Assembly (NCBI RefSeq): GCF_000019185.1
Contig: NC_010334.1
Coordinates: 4,092,001-4,156,000, forward strand
Direction: 5' to 3'
Source of the DNA: Shewanella halifaxensis HAW-EB4
GTDB lineage: Bacteria; Pseudomonadota; Gammaproteobacteria; Enterobacterales; Shewanellaceae
DNA: 64,000 nt
Positions within the stretch are counted from its first letter, which is position 1. Every line of letters starts with the position of its first letter. Below are positions 63,116-64,000 of the stretch, piece by piece. The notes under the pieces are model-generated. The model was not told where the DNA came from and searched no databases. It saw nothing but the letters and a program-made list of their open reading frames with translations. Both the position numbers and the translations under genes were made by a program.

Positions 63116-63541
63116 ATGAGTATATTAGAGCGAGTGTTTCATTCAGTGTTGTTTGAAATATTAGCAGTCACATTTTCAATTATTGGCTTAGCCATTTTTA
63201 CCGATTTTGAAGTCAAATCACTATCAGGAATGATGATAGTTGTTGCTACCATCGCCATGATTTGGAACTTTATCTTCAACTGGAGCTTCGATCGTATTGT
63301 CACTGGCGATAAAGAAAAGCGTCCGCTAAAAATGCGCGTGCTACATGTCACTTTATTTGAAGTGGGGTTACTCTTTTTTACGGTACCGGTTATGGCATAC
63401 ATTTTAAAAATAGGTATTCTAGAAGCCCTCATAATGGACTTAGGCGTGACCGTATTCATCACCATTTACGCTTTCATGTATAACCTCATCTACGACCACA
63501 CAAGAGCCTTTATCGTCCGCAATCGGACACTTGCTTACTAA
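63116..63541 (+). CDS. PACE-family efflux transporter (AceI-like)
   Basis: The 141-residue protein has four membrane helices in two repeated pairs. It shows the two conserved motifs of the PACE family: ERVFHSVLFEILAV at the start and KMRVLHVTLFEVGLLF in the middle, each holding the E and R/H residues. The family exports biocides such as chlorhexidine, or short-chain diamines. The start is ATG 63116 with a TTGGAG site; an upstream TTG is less likely. It is divergent from the LysR gene. Confidence 0.88.
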   Translation: MSILERVFHSVLFEILAVTFSIIGLAIFTDFEVKSLSGMMIVVATIAMIWNFIFNWSFDRIVTGDKEKRPLKMRVLHVTLFEVGLLFFTVPVMAYILKIGILEALIMDLGVTVFITIYAFMYNLIYDHTRAFIVRNRTLAY

Positions 63542-63607
63542 CGCGAGTAAACCAGAGGGCTATAACGCAACTTAAAACATTTAATTAAGCGTTAAGAGCA
63601 TCCGATA

Positions 63608-63644
63608 GCCATATAGAGCGGAGTTACATCCGCTCTTATATGGC
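63608..63644 (+). terminator. Hairpin after the PACE gene
   Basis: A 15-bp stem with one bulge (GCCATAT-AGAGCGGA against TCCGCTCT-TATATGGC) lies 66 nt after the stop. There is no T-run, so its role as a terminator is uncertain. Confidence 0.5.
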
Positions 63645-63730
63645 GACACTTTCTTTGCCATTCTCCCCATCTGCGTCGCCAACGTTTACATTGCAAAGGT
63701 GTAATAGTTGATCTACTTCATCAAACCCGC

Positions 63731-63752
63731 ATTTGATAATGATTATCATTTC
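63731..63752. promoter_or_regulatory. Fur box upstream of hutW
   Basis: TTTGATAATGATTATCATTTC is a near-perfect Fur site, 33 nt before the hutW start. It indicates iron control of the gene, matching the hutA/tonB site. Confidence 0.9.
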
Positions 63753-63784
63753 CGCATCAACCATTTTTCAAATTGAGAGTAACC

Positions 63785-64000
63785 ATGATCTTAACGCCCA
63801 CCATGACAGGGATTGCTAGTCCAGAACCACTGCAACACGCTTTTAAGGTAAAAAGTGCGCCTCATGCAGGCCGTGGTGGCAGTCGTCCCGTTTTCCTTGA
63901 GCCTGAGCAATGGCAACAATGGTGGCAGCAACCTAGTCAAGCAACTGAACGGGCGTTATATATTCATATTCCTTTTTGTCGTAAGCGCTGCACCTTCTGC
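63785..64000 (+). CDS. hutW: Heme utilization radical SAM protein HutW, 5' part only
   Basis: Only the first 72 codons are in the window. They read through HAFKVKSAPHAGRGG, then YIHIPFCRKRCTFC at the edge, which is the radical-SAM CxxxCxxC motif. This matches HutW/ChuW, the enzyme that opens the heme ring under anaerobic conditions. It lies behind a Fur box. In Vibrio hutW is the first gene of hutW-hutX-hutZ; here it is about 11 kb from hutX and on the other strand. Confidence 0.88.
   Translation, partial: MILTPTMTGIASPEPLQHAFKVKSAPHAGRGGSRPVFLEPEQWQQWWQQPSQATERALYIHIPFCRKRCTFC

Overview
The window reads as a chromosomal segment of a marine gammaproteobacterium, most likely Shewanella. Three blocks point there: the heme-uptake cluster (hutA-hutX-hutZ opposite tonB-exbB-exbD-hutB-hutC-hutD, with hutW nearby), the ygfB-ubiH-ubiI-gcvT-gcvH-gcvP block opposite zapA and 6S RNA, and many short palindromic intergenic repeats. 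The genus is inferred from gene content and order, not from a database search. No rRNA, tRNA or CRISPR array was seen.

Layout. 1-5 kb: the end of a PqiA-like gene, dCMP deaminase, an extremely His-rich small protein, a TauE/SafE permease, a glycine-zipper lipoprotein and an orphan Rap1a/Tai-like secreted protein. 5.0-12.7 kb: a tightly overlapping Mrp-type cation/proton antiporter operon (E-F-G-B-C-D-D-small membrane protein-D). It has no full-length MrpA but three MrpD/NuoN-type subunits, and mrpB has no ordinary start codon where the family alignment needs one. 12.7-14.3 kb: a small cassette of unknown genes lying between two near-identical terminator hairpins. 14.5-19.0 kb: a chemoreceptor, a lipoprotein 5'-nucleotidase and an orphan TupA-like binding protein. 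19-22 kb: a mobile-element zone with a REP-associated tyrosine transposase (RAYT), two copies of its flanking motif, a lipoprotein gene running into the element, and a Gly/Ser-rich short ORF.

22.3-31.0 kb (minus strand): ygfB, two ubiquinone hydroxylases and the glycine cleavage system, with palindromic elements in the gcv spacers. 31.4-32.1 kb: zapA and 6S RNA. In enterobacteria fau follows 6S RNA directly; here fau lies at 40.8 kb. The gap holds a three-gene unit (GDPD-like lipoprotein, large membrane protein with a PEGA-like tail, membrane protein with a DnaJ-type cysteine cluster), two small secreted proteins, a Crp/Fnr-like regulator and an intergenic repeat family. The three-gene unit is the best candidate for an undescribed system.

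41-49 kb: a DUF1326-DUF2182 pair, ung, two tandem MSHA-type pilin genes, a DUF3144 protein, a LysE-family exporter, a membrane-anchored thioredoxin and an acyl-CoA synthetase. 49.4-60.1 kb: an ABC exporter with an unusual repeat insertion in its ATPase domain, then the heme uptake regulon with a Fur box between hutA and tonB. TonB-ExbB-ExbD energise the HutA receptor, HutBCD carry heme across the inner membrane, and HutX/HutZ handle cytoplasmic heme. 60.2-64.0 kb: a TetR regulator with a clear palindromic operator, a RibD/DHFR-like protein, a YdcF-like protein, a LysR regulator, a PACE efflux pump and the start of hutW behind a second Fur box.
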